From contig JAGWVA010000044.1 in the NCBI GenBank assembly GCA_028875855.1, positions 1-33,435 of the forward strand: a DNA stretch of 33,435 nucleotides, written 5' to 3'. This document shows, one piece after another, positions 7,712-16,399 of this stretch. Each line of letters starts with the position of its first letter. The first letter of the stretch is position 1. The notes below the pieces were generated by a model. It made no database searches. It was not told where the DNA came from and saw only the letters and a program-made list of their open reading frames with translations. The DNA is from Paracoccaceae bacterium. GTDB lineage: Bacteria > Pseudomonadota > Alphaproteobacteria > Rhodobacterales > Rhodobacteraceae. A program made the translations under genes and the position numbers.

Positions 7712-7725
7712 CTGTGCATGCACAG
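7712..7725 (-). promoter_or_regulatory. Perfect 14-bp palindrome, candidate operator
   Basis: CTGTGCATGCACAG is a perfect 14-bp palindrome located 19-32 nt upstream of the beta-propeller start codon. The position suits a repressor site in the leader or core promoter. I do not recognise the regulator. Confidence 0.35.
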
Positions 7726-7959
7726 TAGGCAGATCACCTGACACTTGGCATACGCTGCGGATATTCTCGCGTTTGTGTGATGCTGCGCAAGGTGCGCCGG
7801 GATAACCCATACACTCGGATGGGTCGGCCTCATATCCCTTTGCGTTTTTCGGCCCGAACACCCGTCGTGTTATCGTGATCCCAAGAAACAGCCCGTGACA
7901 GGCCACGGTCGCCCGCAAGGCGTGACAGGGGTCGGGCGCGATAAACGAGAGGCGGCAGA

Positions 7960-8124
7960 ATGCTTGGGCAGATCATGATTTCGTGCATTTCCGGCTTGGC
8001 GCTGGCCATCGCGGCCGCCGTTGCCGGGGCGCCATACGGCGTCTGTTTCGGGATCTATTCCGTTGGCGGGGCCGTCACCCTTCTGGTTCTTTCGGCCATC
8101 GGCAACCCGCTTCGCAACCGCTGA
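7960..8124 (+). CDS. Small hydrophobic membrane protein (54 aa)
   Basis: A short reading frame of 54 residues starting MLGQIMISCISGLALAI. It has two hydrophobic stretches (about 5-24 and 29-46) joined by a Gly-Ala-Pro turn, and ends in a basic NPLRNR tail. A GAGAGG ribosome site lies about eight bases before the ATG. It is divergent from the beta-propeller gene and its 3' end lies 37 nt from the 3' end of uvrC. The codon pattern is GC-rich in third positions, as in its neighbours. I recognise no family; a small inner-membrane protein is the best description. Confidence 0.55.
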   Translation: MLGQIMISCISGLALAIAAAVAGAPYGVCFGIYSVGGAVTLLVLSAIGNPLRNR

Positions 8125-8161
8125 CCGGCGCGGCTTGGCCCCTGAGGGCGGGCGCGGCGCG

Positions 8162-10051
8162 CTAGGTGCCGCCGTGGAAGAAATCGTAAACCGTCCGGGC
8201 CATCGTCTCGGATATCCCCTCCACCGCCGAGAGATCCGCCAGCGCCGCCCGTGACACGGCCTTGGCGCTGCCGAAATGCGCGAGCAGCGCGCGCTTGCGG
8301 GCCGCGCCGATCCCCGGGATTTCGTCGAGCGGCGTGGCGCCAACCGCTTTCGCCCGCTTCTGCCGGTGCGCGCCGATCGCCCAGCGGTGGGCTTCGTCGC
8401 GCAGGCGCTGCACGAAATACAGAACCGGCGAATTGTGCGGCAGCGCGAAGGGGCGCTGGCCGGGGCGGTAGAATTCTTCTTTGCCCGCGTCGCGGTCCAC
8501 GCCCTTGGCGACGCCCACCATCGGCACGTCATCCACGCCGAGCCCGGCCATGATCTCGGCCACCGCCGAAACCTGTCCCGCGCCGCCGTCGATCAGCAGA
8601 AGATCGGGCCATGCCTCGCTTTCGCGGTCGGGGTCTTCGCGCAGCAGCCGTTCGAACCGGCGGGTCAGGACCTCTTTCATCATGCCGAAGTCGTCGCCCG
8701 GCGTGATCTCGGTCCCCTTGATGTTGAACTTGCGATACTGGCCCTTGATGAATCCGTCGGGGCCCGCGACGATCATGCCGCCCACGGCATTGGTGCCCAT
8801 GATGTGCGAGTTGTCGTAAACCTCGATGCGTTTCGGCGGGGCGGGCAGGTCGAAGGCGTCGGCCAGCCCGGCCAGAAGCTTCGCCTGGCTCGCGCTTTCC
8901 GCCATCTTGCGGGCAAGGCTTTCGCGGGCGTTGCGGGCCGCGTTCTCGACCAGTTCGGCCTTCTCTCCCCGCTGCGGCACGGCCAGTTCCACCTTGCGCC
9001 CGGCGCGGTCCGAAAGAAGCTGCACCGTCAGGTCCGTATCCTCGATCGCGTGGGACAGAAGGATCAGCCGCGGCGGCACCTTGTCGTCGTAGAACTGCGC
9101 GAGGAACGCCTCGAGGATCTCGGCCTCTTCCGCGCCGGCACCGGTGCGGGGGTAGAAGTCGCGGTTACCCCAGCTTTGGTTCGCGCGGATGAAGAAGACC
9201 TGCACGCAGGCCTGCCCGCCCTCGAGATGGACGGCGATGACATCGGCCTCGGCCACGCCGCGGGGGTTGATGCCCTGCGCCGTCTGCACCTGCGTCAGCG
9301 CCTTGATCCGGTCGCGCAGGGCCGCGGCGCGTTCGAATTCCAGTTCCTCGGACGCCTTGGCCATTTCCTCGGCCAGATGCGCCTGAACGGTCGTGGACTT
9401 GCCTTCAAGGAAACGCTGCGCATCCTCGATCAGGCTTTCGTAGTCGGCGTCCGAGATGTAGCCCACGCAGGGCGCGCTGCACCGCTTGATCTGGTAGAGC
9501 AGGCAGGGCCGCGTGCGGCTTTCGAAGGTCGCATCCGAACAGGTGCGCAGCAGGAACACGCGCTGCAACTGGTTCAGCGTCCGGTTCACCGCCCCCGCGC
9601 TGGCAAAGGGGCCGAAGTAGCTGCCCTTTTCCGACCGCTTGCCCCGGTGCTTCTTGATCGCCGGAAAGCGGTGTTCGCGCGAGATCAGGATGTTCGGAAA
9701 GCTCTTGTCGTCGCGTAACAGCACGTTGTAGCGCGGCTTCAACTGCTTGATGAGGTTCTGCTCCAGCAGCAGCGCCTCGGTCTCGGTCCGCACGGTCAGG
9801 AACATCATGCTGGCCGTCTCGTGGATCATCCGGGCGATGCGGCCGGAATGACCCGAGGGGCGGGCGTAATTCGACACGCGCGCACGCAGGTTGCGCGCCT
9901 TGCCGACATAAAGAACCTCGTTCGCCGCATTCAGCATCCGATAGACGCCGGGCGATCCGTCCAGCGTCTTGAGATACGACTGGATCAGCGCGTGACCGGT
10001 AAGCGGCGCGGGGGCATCGGCCGATGCGGAAGGGGGCAATGTCTCTGTCAT
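8162..10051 (-). CDS. uvrC: UvrABC system protein C
   Basis: A 629-residue excinuclease subunit that makes both incisions around bulky DNA lesions during nucleotide excision repair. It has the N-terminal GIY-YIG nuclease domain (GVYRML at 35-40, [15 protein letters not shown] from 48), the cysteine-rich region ([19 protein letters not shown]), a UVR domain ([11 protein letters not shown]) for UvrB contact, the RNase H-like domain for 5' incision ([26 protein letters not shown]), and C-terminal helix-hairpin-helix repeats ([17 protein letters not shown]). I take the ATG at 10051; a TTG at 10108 in the same frame would add 19 residues unlike other UvrC N-termini. Upstream lies an unusual AT-rich region. 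Confidence 0.96.
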   Translation of the reverse strand: MTETLPPSASADAPAPLTGHALIQSYLKTLDGSPGVYRMLNAANEVLYVGKARNLRARVSNYARPSGHSGRIARMIHETASMMFLTVRTETEALLLEQNLIKQLKPRYNVLLRDDKSFPNILISREHRFPAIKKHRGKRSEKGSYFGPFASAGAVNRTLNQLQRVFLLRTCSDATFESRTRPCLLYQIKRCSAPCVGYISDADYESLIEDAQRFLEGKSTTVQAHLAEEMAKASEELEFERAAALRDRIKALTQVQTAQGINPRGVAEADVIAVHLEGGQACVQVFFIRANQSWGNRDFYPRTGAGAEEAEILEAFLAQFYDDKVPPRLILLSHAIEDTDLTVQLLSDRAGRKVELAVPQRGEKAELVENAARNARESLARKMAESASQAKLLAGLADAFDLPAPPKRIEVYDNSHIMGTNAVGGMIVAGPDGFIKGQYRKFNIKGTEITPGDDFGMMKEVLTRRFERLLREDPDRESEAWPDLLLIDGGAGQVSAVAEIMAGLGVDDVPMVGVAKGVDRDAGKEEFYRPGQRPFALPHNSPVLYFVQRLRDEAHRWAIGAHRQKRAKAVGATPLDEIPGIGAARKRALLAHFGSAKAVSRAALADLSAVEGISETMARTVYDFFHGGT

Positions 10052-10356
10052 CGGACCGCTCTGATTCCCGGCTCTGGCTGCAATGTTTGCCGAGGTCCGG
10101 CAAGACAAAACATGTCCACGGTTTCTGTGGATAAGGCTGGTGAAAACATTTGAAGAGGCCGAAAAATCCCTTGAATCCTTAGGATTTCGTTAATTTGCCC
10201 AAAAAATAGGCAATGCCATAACGTATTAATATTATTGATAAAAATTTTCACAAGCCGGCAAGGGACTGAAAATCCAGCAAGATTCGTAACGCTTGTGTGA
10301 CGGATCGTGCGCTGGTGCATAAGTAATCCGAAGTCCAATGTGGCAGGCCGCCGCAG
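10052..10356. other. AT-rich gene-free region with a DnaA box
   Basis: About 305 bp with no convincing gene. Its core (about 10140-10255) is strikingly AT-rich for this window. It holds one perfect DnaA box (10126-10134), one 8/9 match to TTWTNCACA (10244-10252, ATTTTCACA), and three GANTC methylation sites (10063-10067 just inside uvrC, 10173-10177, 10281-10285). AATCC-TTA-GGATT forms a small palindrome near 10174. It presumably contains the uvrC promoter. A replication-initiation or DnaA-regulated element is possible; see findings. Confidence 0.5.
10126..10134 (-). promoter_or_regulatory. Perfect DnaA box
   Basis: The plus strand reads TGTGGATAA, the exact reverse complement of the consensus DnaA box TTATCCACA. 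It flanks the AT-rich stretch upstream of uvrC. A single 9-mer can occur by chance, so DnaA binding is inferred. Confidence 0.45.
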
Positions 10357-11151
10357 TCACCCTTCGACCCCCAGTATGTCGGGCGTTTCCCAGGCAAGAT
10401 GCTGGCCCCCGTCCACGCAGATCAGCTGCCCCGTGACGGCCTTTGCATCGAGCAGAAAGCCAAGCGCGGCGCAGATGTCATCGGGGTTTGCGCCGCGCTT
10501 GAGGATCGTTGCCCCGCGCTGGCGGGCAAAGTGATCCTCGCTCTGGCGCGCGCCGCGCAGCGTGGGGCCGGGGCCGATGGCGTTGACCCTGACGCGGGGC
10601 GCGAGAGCCTGCGCCGCCGTGCGGGTAAAGGCCCACAATCCCATCTTGGCGATCGTGTAGCTCATGAACTCGGGCGTCAGCTTGTGGACCCGCTGGTCGA
10701 TCATGTTGACCACCAGCGCCGAGGCCACGGGCTCCCCCGCCGCATCGGGCTTGGCCGGGGGCACCTGCGCGGCAAGCGCCTGCGTCAGCACGAAGGGCGC
10801 GCGCAGGTTCGATTCCATGTGCCGGTCCCAGCTCTTCCGTGTGGCGCTCTTGATCGTGTCGTATTCGAAGATCGAGGCGTTGTTGACCAGAACCGTCAGC
10901 GGTCCGCCAAGCCCTTCGGCCGCGCGGGCGACGAGCGGCGTCACCTGCGCCTCGTCCAGCAGATCGGCGCCAAGCGCGACCGCCCTTCGGCCCATCGCGC
11001 GGATCTCGGCCGCGACCTCGTCCGCTTCGGCTTGCGAACTGGCGTAATGCACGGCCACGTCATGGCCGCGGCGCGCAAGATACAGCGCCATCTCGCGGCC
11101 AAGGCGGCGGCCCGCGCCGGTGACAAGGGCACGGCCCATGCTGTCAGTCAT
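10357..11151 (-). CDS. Short-chain dehydrogenase, pteridine reductase (FolM/PTR1)-like
   Basis: A 264-residue SDR enzyme. The N-terminal nucleotide site is TGAGRRLGRE (11-20), the arginine-bearing form typical of NADPH-using pteridine reductases, followed by NNAS at 90-93. The active-site Ser of ordinary SDRs is replaced by Asp: D152, Y165 and K169 have the same spacing (13 and 4) as Asp181, Tyr194 and Lys198 of PTR1. The block NAIGPGPTL and the ending TGQLICVDGGQHL also fit FolM/PTR1-type proteins. The likely reaction is NADPH-dependent reduction of dihydromonapterin or dihydrofolate in the cytosol, but the substrate cannot be read from sequence. The start ATG overlaps the preceding zinc-ribbon gene by 8 nt. 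Confidence 0.8.
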   Translation of the reverse strand: MTDSMGRALVTGAGRRLGREMALYLARRGHDVAVHYASSQAEADEVAAEIRAMGRRAVALGADLLDEAQVTPLVARAAEGLGGPLTVLVNNASIFEYDTIKSATRKSWDRHMESNLRAPFVLTQALAAQVPPAKPDAAGEPVASALVVNMIDQRVHKLTPEFMSYTIAKMGLWAFTRTAAQALAPRVRVNAIGPGPTLRGARQSEDHFARQRGATILKRGANPDDICAALGFLLDAKAVTGQLICVDGGQHLAWETPDILGVEG

Positions 11152-11332
11152 GTCCGATCCCCTTGCTGGGTGTTTTCTGGCAGGGACAGGGCCCCGGCCC
11201 GATCCTGTAGCGCCCGCACGAGGGGCATTTTCCGACGCCGCGCCGGGTCTGCTTGCCCGGACCAAGCCGCAGTCGGCCGAACATGCCCAGCACCGCGAGC
11301 ACGACAAGGAACAGAAGGACGATCTTGACCAT
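11144..11332 (-). CDS. Mini membrane-anchored zinc-ribbon protein (62 aa)
   Basis: A 62-residue protein with one N-terminal transmembrane helix (about 2-18) and a cytosolic Cys-rich segment: C36 and C39 in KCPSCG, then C49 and C51 in GPCPCQ. This looks like a minimal zinc ribbon. Its start is 3 nt after the sppA stop, and its end overlaps the start of the SDR gene by 8 nt, so all three appear cotranscribed. I recognise no named family and propose no function. Confidence 0.7.
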   Translation of the reverse strand: MVKIVLLFLVVLAVLGMFGRLRLGPGKQTRRGVGKCPSCGRYRIGPGPCPCQKTPSKGIGHD

Positions 11333-11335
11333 CGT

Positions 11336-12134
11336 TCAAAGACCGTAGCGCGCGAGCATGGCGCGTTCTTCCACCTGCGCCATCGCATCGTCCCAGAGCG
11401 TGGCGCCAAGGCGGGACAGCAGGCCCCGGCGCTGCCCGTAGTGCACCAGCTTGACCTTGTCGCCGTAAAGCTCCTTCAGCTTCGGGACAGGATGCGCGAT
11501 GCCGTCGGCCAGCCCGACCTCGATGGCCTGCGGGCCGACCCAGATGTCGCCCGTGTAAAGATCGCGGTCGGCCAGCTTCGCCCCCCGCCGCGCCTTCACA
11601 TGCGCGATGAAGGCCGCATGGATCGGCTCCTGCAGCGCTTTCAGGCGGGCGATGTCTTCTTCCTTCTCGGGCTTGAAGGGGTCGAGGAAGCTTTTCGACT
11701 TGCCCGCCGTATGCACCCGCCGTTCGATCCCGTAGCGCGCGATGAAATCGGAAAAGCCGAAGCTGGACGAGATCACGCCGATCGAACCCACGATGGAGCT
11801 TTCGTCGATCCAGATGTCGTCGCCCGCGGTCGCCAGCCAGTAGCCGCCCGAGGCCGCGAGATCCTCGACGAAGGTGTGCACCCGCACCGATTTCTCGGCC
11901 GCGAGCCGCCGGATGCGCCCTGCGATCAGCGCGCTTTGCAGGCGACCCGCCGGGAGAGTTCACCAGAAGCGCGACGGCCGCGGGCTTGCCCTTGCTGAAG
12001 GCGCGCTCGATCGTCGGGGCAAGGCTTGCGTCATTGAGCCGGGCGCCGGCACGTCCGCCGGCGGCGATCATCCCGGAGAGGCGGATCACCGCCACGCGCG
12101 GGGGCGCTTTCACGAAGGGGATAAGGTTTCTCAT
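11336..12134 (-). pseudogene. sppA: Signal peptide peptidase SppA (peptidase S49) with a frameshift
   Basis: Two adjacent frames together encode one S49 peptidase of about 266 residues. The first part runs from the ATG at 12134 (RNLIPFVKAPPRVAVIRLSG) to NSPGGSP. After the junction at 11940/11941 the frame changes, and homology resumes as QSALIAGRIRRLAAEKSVRV. It continues through the nucleophile motif DLAASGGYW, the IVGSIGV strand, the lysine motif AGKSKSFLDPF and a normal C-terminus. Restoring the usual SPxxQS spacing needs two extra bases, so a 2-nt deletion is the simplest explanation. Either the gene is inactivated or the base sequence is wrong at this point. Intact SppA proteins degrade signal peptides at the inner membrane. 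Both catalytic residues lie after the break. Confidence 0.8.
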
Positions 12135-12240
12135 GGCAGAGATGTAGACCGCCAGTCCCGGTGGAACAAGGATCACCCGCAGCTTGAGCCGCGCGACAAG
12201 CCGTGACAGAAGACGGCGGGGAATCTCTTGGGAGGAATGA

Positions 12241-13755
12241 ATGGCCAACCTGCTTTACGATGCTCTGTTCGCTCCGCTGTCCGTGCGAGACACCCGGTTC
12301 CTGATCCTGCCCGACGGGCGCGAGATCACCGGGCGGGACTTCTCCACCATGGTCGCGCGCTTTGCCCATGCGCTGGTCGCGGCGGGCGTGCAGCCGGGCG
12401 ACCGGGTGGCGGCACAGGTGGCCAAATCGCCCGAGGCGCTTGCGGCCTATGCGGCGACTGTCGCGGCCGGGGGCATCTTCCTGCCGCTGAACACGGCCTA
12501 TACCGCCGAAGAGATCGCCTACTTCCTGGGTAACGCCACGCCGCGCGTCTTCCTGTGCGACGGCAAGAAGGCAGAGGGGCTGGCCCCGGTCGCGGCCGAT
12601 GCGGGCGCTGCGCTGATGGTCATGAATGCCGACGGCTCGGGAAGCTTCTCTGACGCGGCGGCCGGCCAGCCCGCGACCTTCGCCCCCGTCCCGCGCGGGG
12701 CCGAGGACCTTGCGGCCTTCCTTTACACCTCGGGCACCACGGGGCGGTCGAAGGGGGCGATGCTGACCCATGCGAACCTTCTGTCCAACGCCGAGGTGCT
12801 GGCGCGCGAATGGCGGTTCACCGAGGCCGACGTGCTGCTGCACGCCTTGCCGATCTTCCACACGCACGGCCTGTTCGTGGCCTCGAACGTGGTCCTGCTG
12901 ACCGGCGGGGCGATGATCTTCCTGCCCGGCTTCGACAAGGACGAAGTCATCCGCCTGTTGCCGCGGGCGACCAGCATGATGGGTGTGCCGACCTTCTACA
13001 CCCGCCTGCTGGACGATCCGCGCTTCACCCGCGACCTCGTGGGGCACATGCGGCTTTTCACCTCCGGCTCGGCGCCGCTGTTGGCCGAAACGCATGTGCA
13101 GTTCGAGGACCGCACCGGGCACCGCATCCTGGAACGCTACGGGATGACGGAGACGAACATGAACACCTCGAACCCCTATGACGGCGACCGTCGTGCGGGC
13201 ACCGTGGGCTTCCCGCTGCCGGGGGTGGAGGTGAAGATCACCGACCCGTCCACGGGCGAGGCGCTGCCGCAGGGCGAACCCGGCATGATCGAGGTGCGTG
13301 GCCCGAACGTCTTCAAGGGCTATTGGCAGATGCCCGAGAAGACGAAAGAGGAACTGCGAGACAACGGCTTCTTCATTACCGGCGATATCGGCGTGATCGA
13401 CGCGGACGGCTATGTGAGCATCGTCGGGCGGGCGAAGGACCTGATCATCTCGGGCGGCTACAACGTCTATCCCAAGGAGATCGAGCTGGTTCTGGACGAA
13501 CAGCCGGGCGTGCTGGAATCCGCCGTGATCGGCGTGCCGCATCCCGATTTCGGCGAGGGTGTCGTGGGTGTGCTGGTGGCCCAGAAGGGCGCCACGATCG
13601 ACACCGCGGCGGTGATGGCGGGGCTTGGCGGACGGCTGGCGAAGTTCAAGCAGCCCAAGGCGATCGAAGTGGTCGAGGAACTGCCGCGCAACACGATGGG
13701 CAAGGTACAGAAGAACCTTCTGCGCGACCGCTTCAAGGGGCTGTTTGCGGGGTAA
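12241..13755 (+). CDS. matB: Malonyl-CoA synthetase
   Basis: A 504-residue acyl-CoA synthetase of the ANL superfamily. It converts malonate, ATP and CoA to malonyl-CoA (and often methylmalonate to methylmalonyl-CoA) in the cytosol. It resembles the Rhodopseudomonas MatB throughout, including LPLNTAYT, the P-loop YTSGTTGRSKG at 162-172, HALPIFHTHG at 201-210, the adenylate motif GMTETN at 301-306, and the C-terminal catalytic lysine K488 in NTMGKVQKN, a residue regulated by acetylation in the R. palustris enzyme. A strong GGGAGG ribosome site precedes the ATG. No malonyl-CoA decarboxylase or malonate transporter is adjacent. It diverges from sppA and converges with the next gene, with only 6 nt between stops. 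Confidence 0.93.
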   Translation: MANLLYDALFAPLSVRDTRFLILPDGREITGRDFSTMVARFAHALVAAGVQPGDRVAAQVAKSPEALAAYAATVAAGGIFLPLNTAYTAEEIAYFLGNATPRVFLCDGKKAEGLAPVAADAGAALMVMNADGSGSFSDAAAGQPATFAPVPRGAEDLAAFLYTSGTTGRSKGAMLTHANLLSNAEVLAREWRFTEADVLLHALPIFHTHGLFVASNVVLLTGGAMIFLPGFDKDEVIRLLPRATSMMGVPTFYTRLLDDPRFTRDLVGHMRLFTSGSAPLLAETHVQFEDRTGHRILERYGMTETNMNTSNPYDGDRRAGTVGFPLPGVEVKITDPSTGEALPQGEPGMIEVRGPNVFKGYWQMPEKTKEELRDNGFFITGDIGVIDADGYVSIVGRAKDLIISGGYNVYPKEIELVLDEQPGVLESAVIGVPHPDFGEGVVGVLVAQKGATIDTAAVMAGLGGRLAKFKQPKAIEVVEELPRNTMGKVQKNLLRDRFKGLFAG

Positions 13756-13761
13756 TCCCGG

Positions 13762-14550
13762 TCAGTCCCCGCGTTCAAGCACGTATCCGCGGCTGGTGCT
13801 GGGCCCGAGCCGCGGATGGGTGCCGATGGTGTGGGAGAGCTCGGGGATCTCCCAGCTGTCCATCAAGGTGTAGCCAAGCGTCTGCAACTCTGCCTCGAAG
13901 GTCTCGCGGTTGCGGATCTGGTAGGGGACGCGCGCCGCGCCGATCTGCTCGAGCGTGACCACCGTCGGCCCGTCGCGTGTGGCGACCTTGTTGAGGATGA
14001 TCCGCCGGGGCGGCGCGGGAAGCTGCGACAGCAGGTCCGACAGCGGCACATCGAGGTATTGCAGCAGGCCGGAGGCAAGGAAGACATCGGCCGCCCCGGC
14101 CTCTGCCGGGGTGGTGACGAAGCGCAGCGCGGCGGGCAGCGCGCCGCGGGCCTGCCGCGCGCGGGCTGCCGCGACGATGCCGGGCAGATCGAGCACCGTC
14201 CATTCCGCTTGACCCACCGGCAGGACCCGGTCGAAGGCGATGTATTTCGTGCCCATGTGACCGCCCGCGTCCAGCACCTTCAGTCCCGTGCGCCAGTCGC
14301 GTTGCAGCCAGAACAGGACCGGGTAGTCCCACGGCATGACCCGGCACATCGCCTGAAACGATATCTCGGCGATGTCTTCGTGATCGTAGCCGGGAAGCTT
14401 GCCCTTCGGCACTGCGGCGAGGGCCGCCGCGCGGTTCGGCCATGCGCCACAAAAGCGCGGCGGACGGCCGGCAAGGACGCGCAGGCGTCCCTCGGCCTCG
14501 GCCAGCGAGAGGCGCGCGAAGCGGCGGAAGGATGTCAGGGCAGACAGCAT
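13762..14550 (-). CDS. Methyltransferase of the TIGR04325 type
   Basis: A 262-residue protein with a Rossmann-like methyltransferase core: LKVLDAGGHMGTKYIAF is the cofactor loop, EWTVLDLPGIV the acidic strand, FLASGLLQYLD the motif near the active site, followed by RIILNKVATRDGPTVVT and LGYTLMDSWEIPE. This order matches the putative methyltransferase family TIGR04325, which is found mainly in surface polysaccharide contexts, though no such genes lie here. The ATG at 14550 was chosen because the segment before it is low-complexity and unlike the family. Substrate unknown. Its 3' end faces matB across 6 nt. Confidence 0.7.
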   Translation of the reverse strand: MLSALTSFRRFARLSLAEAEGRLRVLAGRPPRFCGAWPNRAAALAAVPKGKLPGYDHEDIAEISFQAMCRVMPWDYPVLFWLQRDWRTGLKVLDAGGHMGTKYIAFDRVLPVGQAEWTVLDLPGIVAAARARQARGALPAALRFVTTPAEAGAADVFLASGLLQYLDVPLSDLLSQLPAPPRRIILNKVATRDGPTVVTLEQIGAARVPYQIRNRETFEAELQTLGYTLMDSWEIPELSHTIGTHPRLGPSTSRGYVLERGD

Positions 14551-14683
14551 CTCTGTAGGGTCCCGCAAGCCAGAACAGCGCGGATCGCCGAACGCGACCC
14601 ACCGCCCAAAGGCACGAAGGCGATGTCGTCTCGAAGGCGTGAATGCGGCGCTTTCACGATCTTGCGGTCGCGGCGGCGCGCAA

Positions 14684-15709
14684 TCAGTCGAAGATCCCGG
14701 TGACGCGCCCGAACAGCATGAAGGCGCGGGCCGTGCGGGTTTCGGCAAGGTCGATCACCTGCTGGTCGCTTGCCGTCTTCTCGAACTCCTGAAAGCTCTT
14801 GTCGAACTGCCGCAGGAAATGGTGCGCCGCGTCGCGGAAGACCGGGTCCGTCCGCATCCTCCCCGAGGTCAGCGCGAGGCTCGAGCGGTCGCGCACGCCG
14901 CCGATCCCGGCGATGGTCCGGCCCCGCTCGCCCTGCGCGAACTTGCGCCAAAGCTCGGGGCGGGCGCGTTCGGGGCGCAGGTCGTCCATGAAGATGCCGT
15001 CCTGCGCCAGCAGCGTCAGCACGTCCTGCGCCGCCCGGATCAGCTTGGACACGGCGCGGTCGCCAAGCGCGAGGCGCAGGGCGCGGAAGCCTTCCTTGTC
15101 ATCGGCGGATTCGGGGAAATTCAGCGCCCGGATGAAATCCGCGACCGAGATCGGCGGCCGAAAATCCTCGGCGGGCGTTCCCAGAGCCAGCGCCGGCTCA
15201 TCCTCGGCCGGGGGCGGGGCCGCCGTGCCAAGGCGGGTGGGCTGGGGCGAGGGCAGGGCGGCCGCCCCCGCGCCGCGGCCGGTGATCGCGGCCAAAGCCG
15301 CTTCGGTCTGCCGCTGGGCCGATGCGATCTCTTCCAGCTTGCGTTCGACCACGCTGGGCTTTGCCGCAGCCTGCGCCTGACTTTGCTGGACATAGGCGTG
15401 GCGCATCGCATCCACCGTGCCCTGTAACCGCTCTGCCTCTTCGCGCAGTTCCCGGACGGTGCGCGCTGTGGTGGCCGCAACCCAGATCAGCGCGATGGGA
15501 AGGAAAACCGCAAGGAAGGTCATCACGCCGTTCACGACGGCCGCGCCATCGGTGTGCGTGTCCGTCGTCAACAGGAACCCGCCGACCAGCGCGACCCAGA
15601 TCAGGCTGAGGCCGACAGCAACGATTTCGGTCGTCGTCACGCGCGCACGCCGGTCCTGGCGCACGTAGGTGCCAAGATCGATCGGGCGGTCCTGCGGGCT
15701 TTCGGACAT
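14684..15709 (-). CDS. Membrane protein with coiled coil, unknown function
   Basis: A 341-residue protein. Residues 1-26 are polar; two transmembrane segments follow (about 29-47 and 61-80), then a coiled coil (about 82-135), a Pro/Ala-rich linker (about 140-185), and a helical C-terminal domain with RALNFPESADDKEGF and LALGDRAVSKLIRAAQDVL. I recognise no catalytic motif and no named family; it looks like a lineage-specific conserved protein. The start has a GAGGAG site. It lies 22 nt downstream of greA on the same strand, so the two may be cotranscribed. Confidence 0.7.
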   Translation of the reverse strand: MSESPQDRPIDLGTYVRQDRRARVTTTEIVAVGLSLIWVALVGGFLLTTDTHTDGAAVVNGVMTFLAVFLPIALIWVAATTARTVRELREEAERLQGTVDAMRHAYVQQSQAQAAAKPSVVERKLEEIASAQRQTEAALAAITGRGAGAAALPSPQPTRLGTAAPPPAEDEPALALGTPAEDFRPPISVADFIRALNFPESADDKEGFRALRLALGDRAVSKLIRAAQDVLTLLAQDGIFMDDLRPERARPELWRKFAQGERGRTIAGIGGVRDRSSLALTSGRMRTDPVFRDAAHHFLRQFDKSFQEFEKTASDQQVIDLAETRTARAFMLFGRVTGIFD

Positions 15710-15731
15710 CCTCGACGCTCCTCGCCCCGGG

Positions 15732-16202
15732 TCAGACGTAACGGACGGTGACAACCTCGTAGCTGCGATCCCCGCCTGGGGTCTTCACCTCGACGCTGTC
15801 GCCTTCGTCCTTGCCGATCAGCGCACGGGCGAGCGGCGATTTGATGTTGAGCAGGCCGCGTTCGATATCGGCCTCGGCCTCTCCGACGATCTGATAGGTC
15901 TTTTCCTCGTCGGTGTCCTCGTCCACCAGCGTGACCGTGGCGCCGAACTTGATCGCGCCGGAGAGCTTCGTGGGGTCGATCACGTCAGAGAGCGACAGCA
16001 GCCCCTCGAGTTCCTTGATCCGGCCCTCGATGAAGCTCTGGCGTTCGCGGGCAGCATGGTATTCCGCGTTTTCGGACAGGTCGCCGTGCTCGCGGGCCTC
16101 GGCAATCGCACGGATCACGGCGGGACGTTCCACCGACTTGAGCTGTTTCAACTCTTGATCGAGCGCGGCATACCCCGCGCGGGTCATCGGTATCTTTTCC
16201 AT
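15732..16202 (-). CDS. greA: Transcription elongation factor GreA
   Basis: A 156-residue protein of normal GreA length. GreA enters the RNA polymerase secondary channel and stimulates cleavage of backtracked transcripts. The N-terminal coiled coil carries the tip motif [17 protein letters not shown] (about 39-55) with its acidic residues, and the C-terminal FKBP-like domain holds [11 protein letters not shown] and [14 protein letters not shown]. The hairpin region upstream (16315-16352) could form part of its long leader. Confidence 0.96.
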   Translation of the reverse strand: MEKIPMTRAGYAALDQELKQLKSVERPAVIRAIAEAREHGDLSENAEYHAARERQSFIEGRIKELEGLLSLSDVIDPTKLSGAIKFGATVTLVDEDTDEEKTYQIVGEAEADIERGLLNIKSPLARALIGKDEGDSVEVKTPGGDRSYEVVTVRYV

Positions 16203-16314
16203 CGGTCCCCATGCACTTGAGGCACCCTTGCAGCCTCACCGCCGGGCGCCTTCCGTTTCTGTCTTGCACCTGACCTCAGCCGAACCCGGATTGCAAGAGG
16301 CCAGCACCGGGTGC

Positions 16315-16352
16315 CCGCCGCCGCGGGGGATTTCGCTGCATCGCGGCGGCGG
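16315..16352. other. Long inverted repeat between greA and the EtfQO gene
   Basis: An 11-bp perfect inverted repeat (CCGCCGCCGCG at 16315-16325 with CGCGGCGGCGG at 16342-16352) encloses a 16-base loop. A second, weaker pair (GATTTC at 16329-16334 with GAAATC at 16352-16357) partly overlaps it, so the two stems exclude each other. It lies between two divergent genes, about 113 nt upstream of greA. There is no U-tract on either side. Confidence 0.4.
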
Positions 16353-16399
16353 AAATCGGGCATCTTGCCGCAAATGGGCCGCGTGATGCCGCGTCACGA

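Noticed and set aside
10048-10338. 96-codon frame on the minus strand covering the AT-rich region
   Set aside because: No ribosome site, mixed composition, overlaps the uvrC start and runs through the AT-rich core; more likely noncoding.
12031-13542. 503-codon open frame antisense to matB and the sppA start
   Set aside because: His/Arg/Gly-rich shadow of MatB without any recognisable fold.
16315-16357. Possible H-type pseudoknot upstream of greA
   Set aside because: The connecting loop across the 11-bp stem would be zero bases long, which is sterically impossible; the two stems are alternatives instead.
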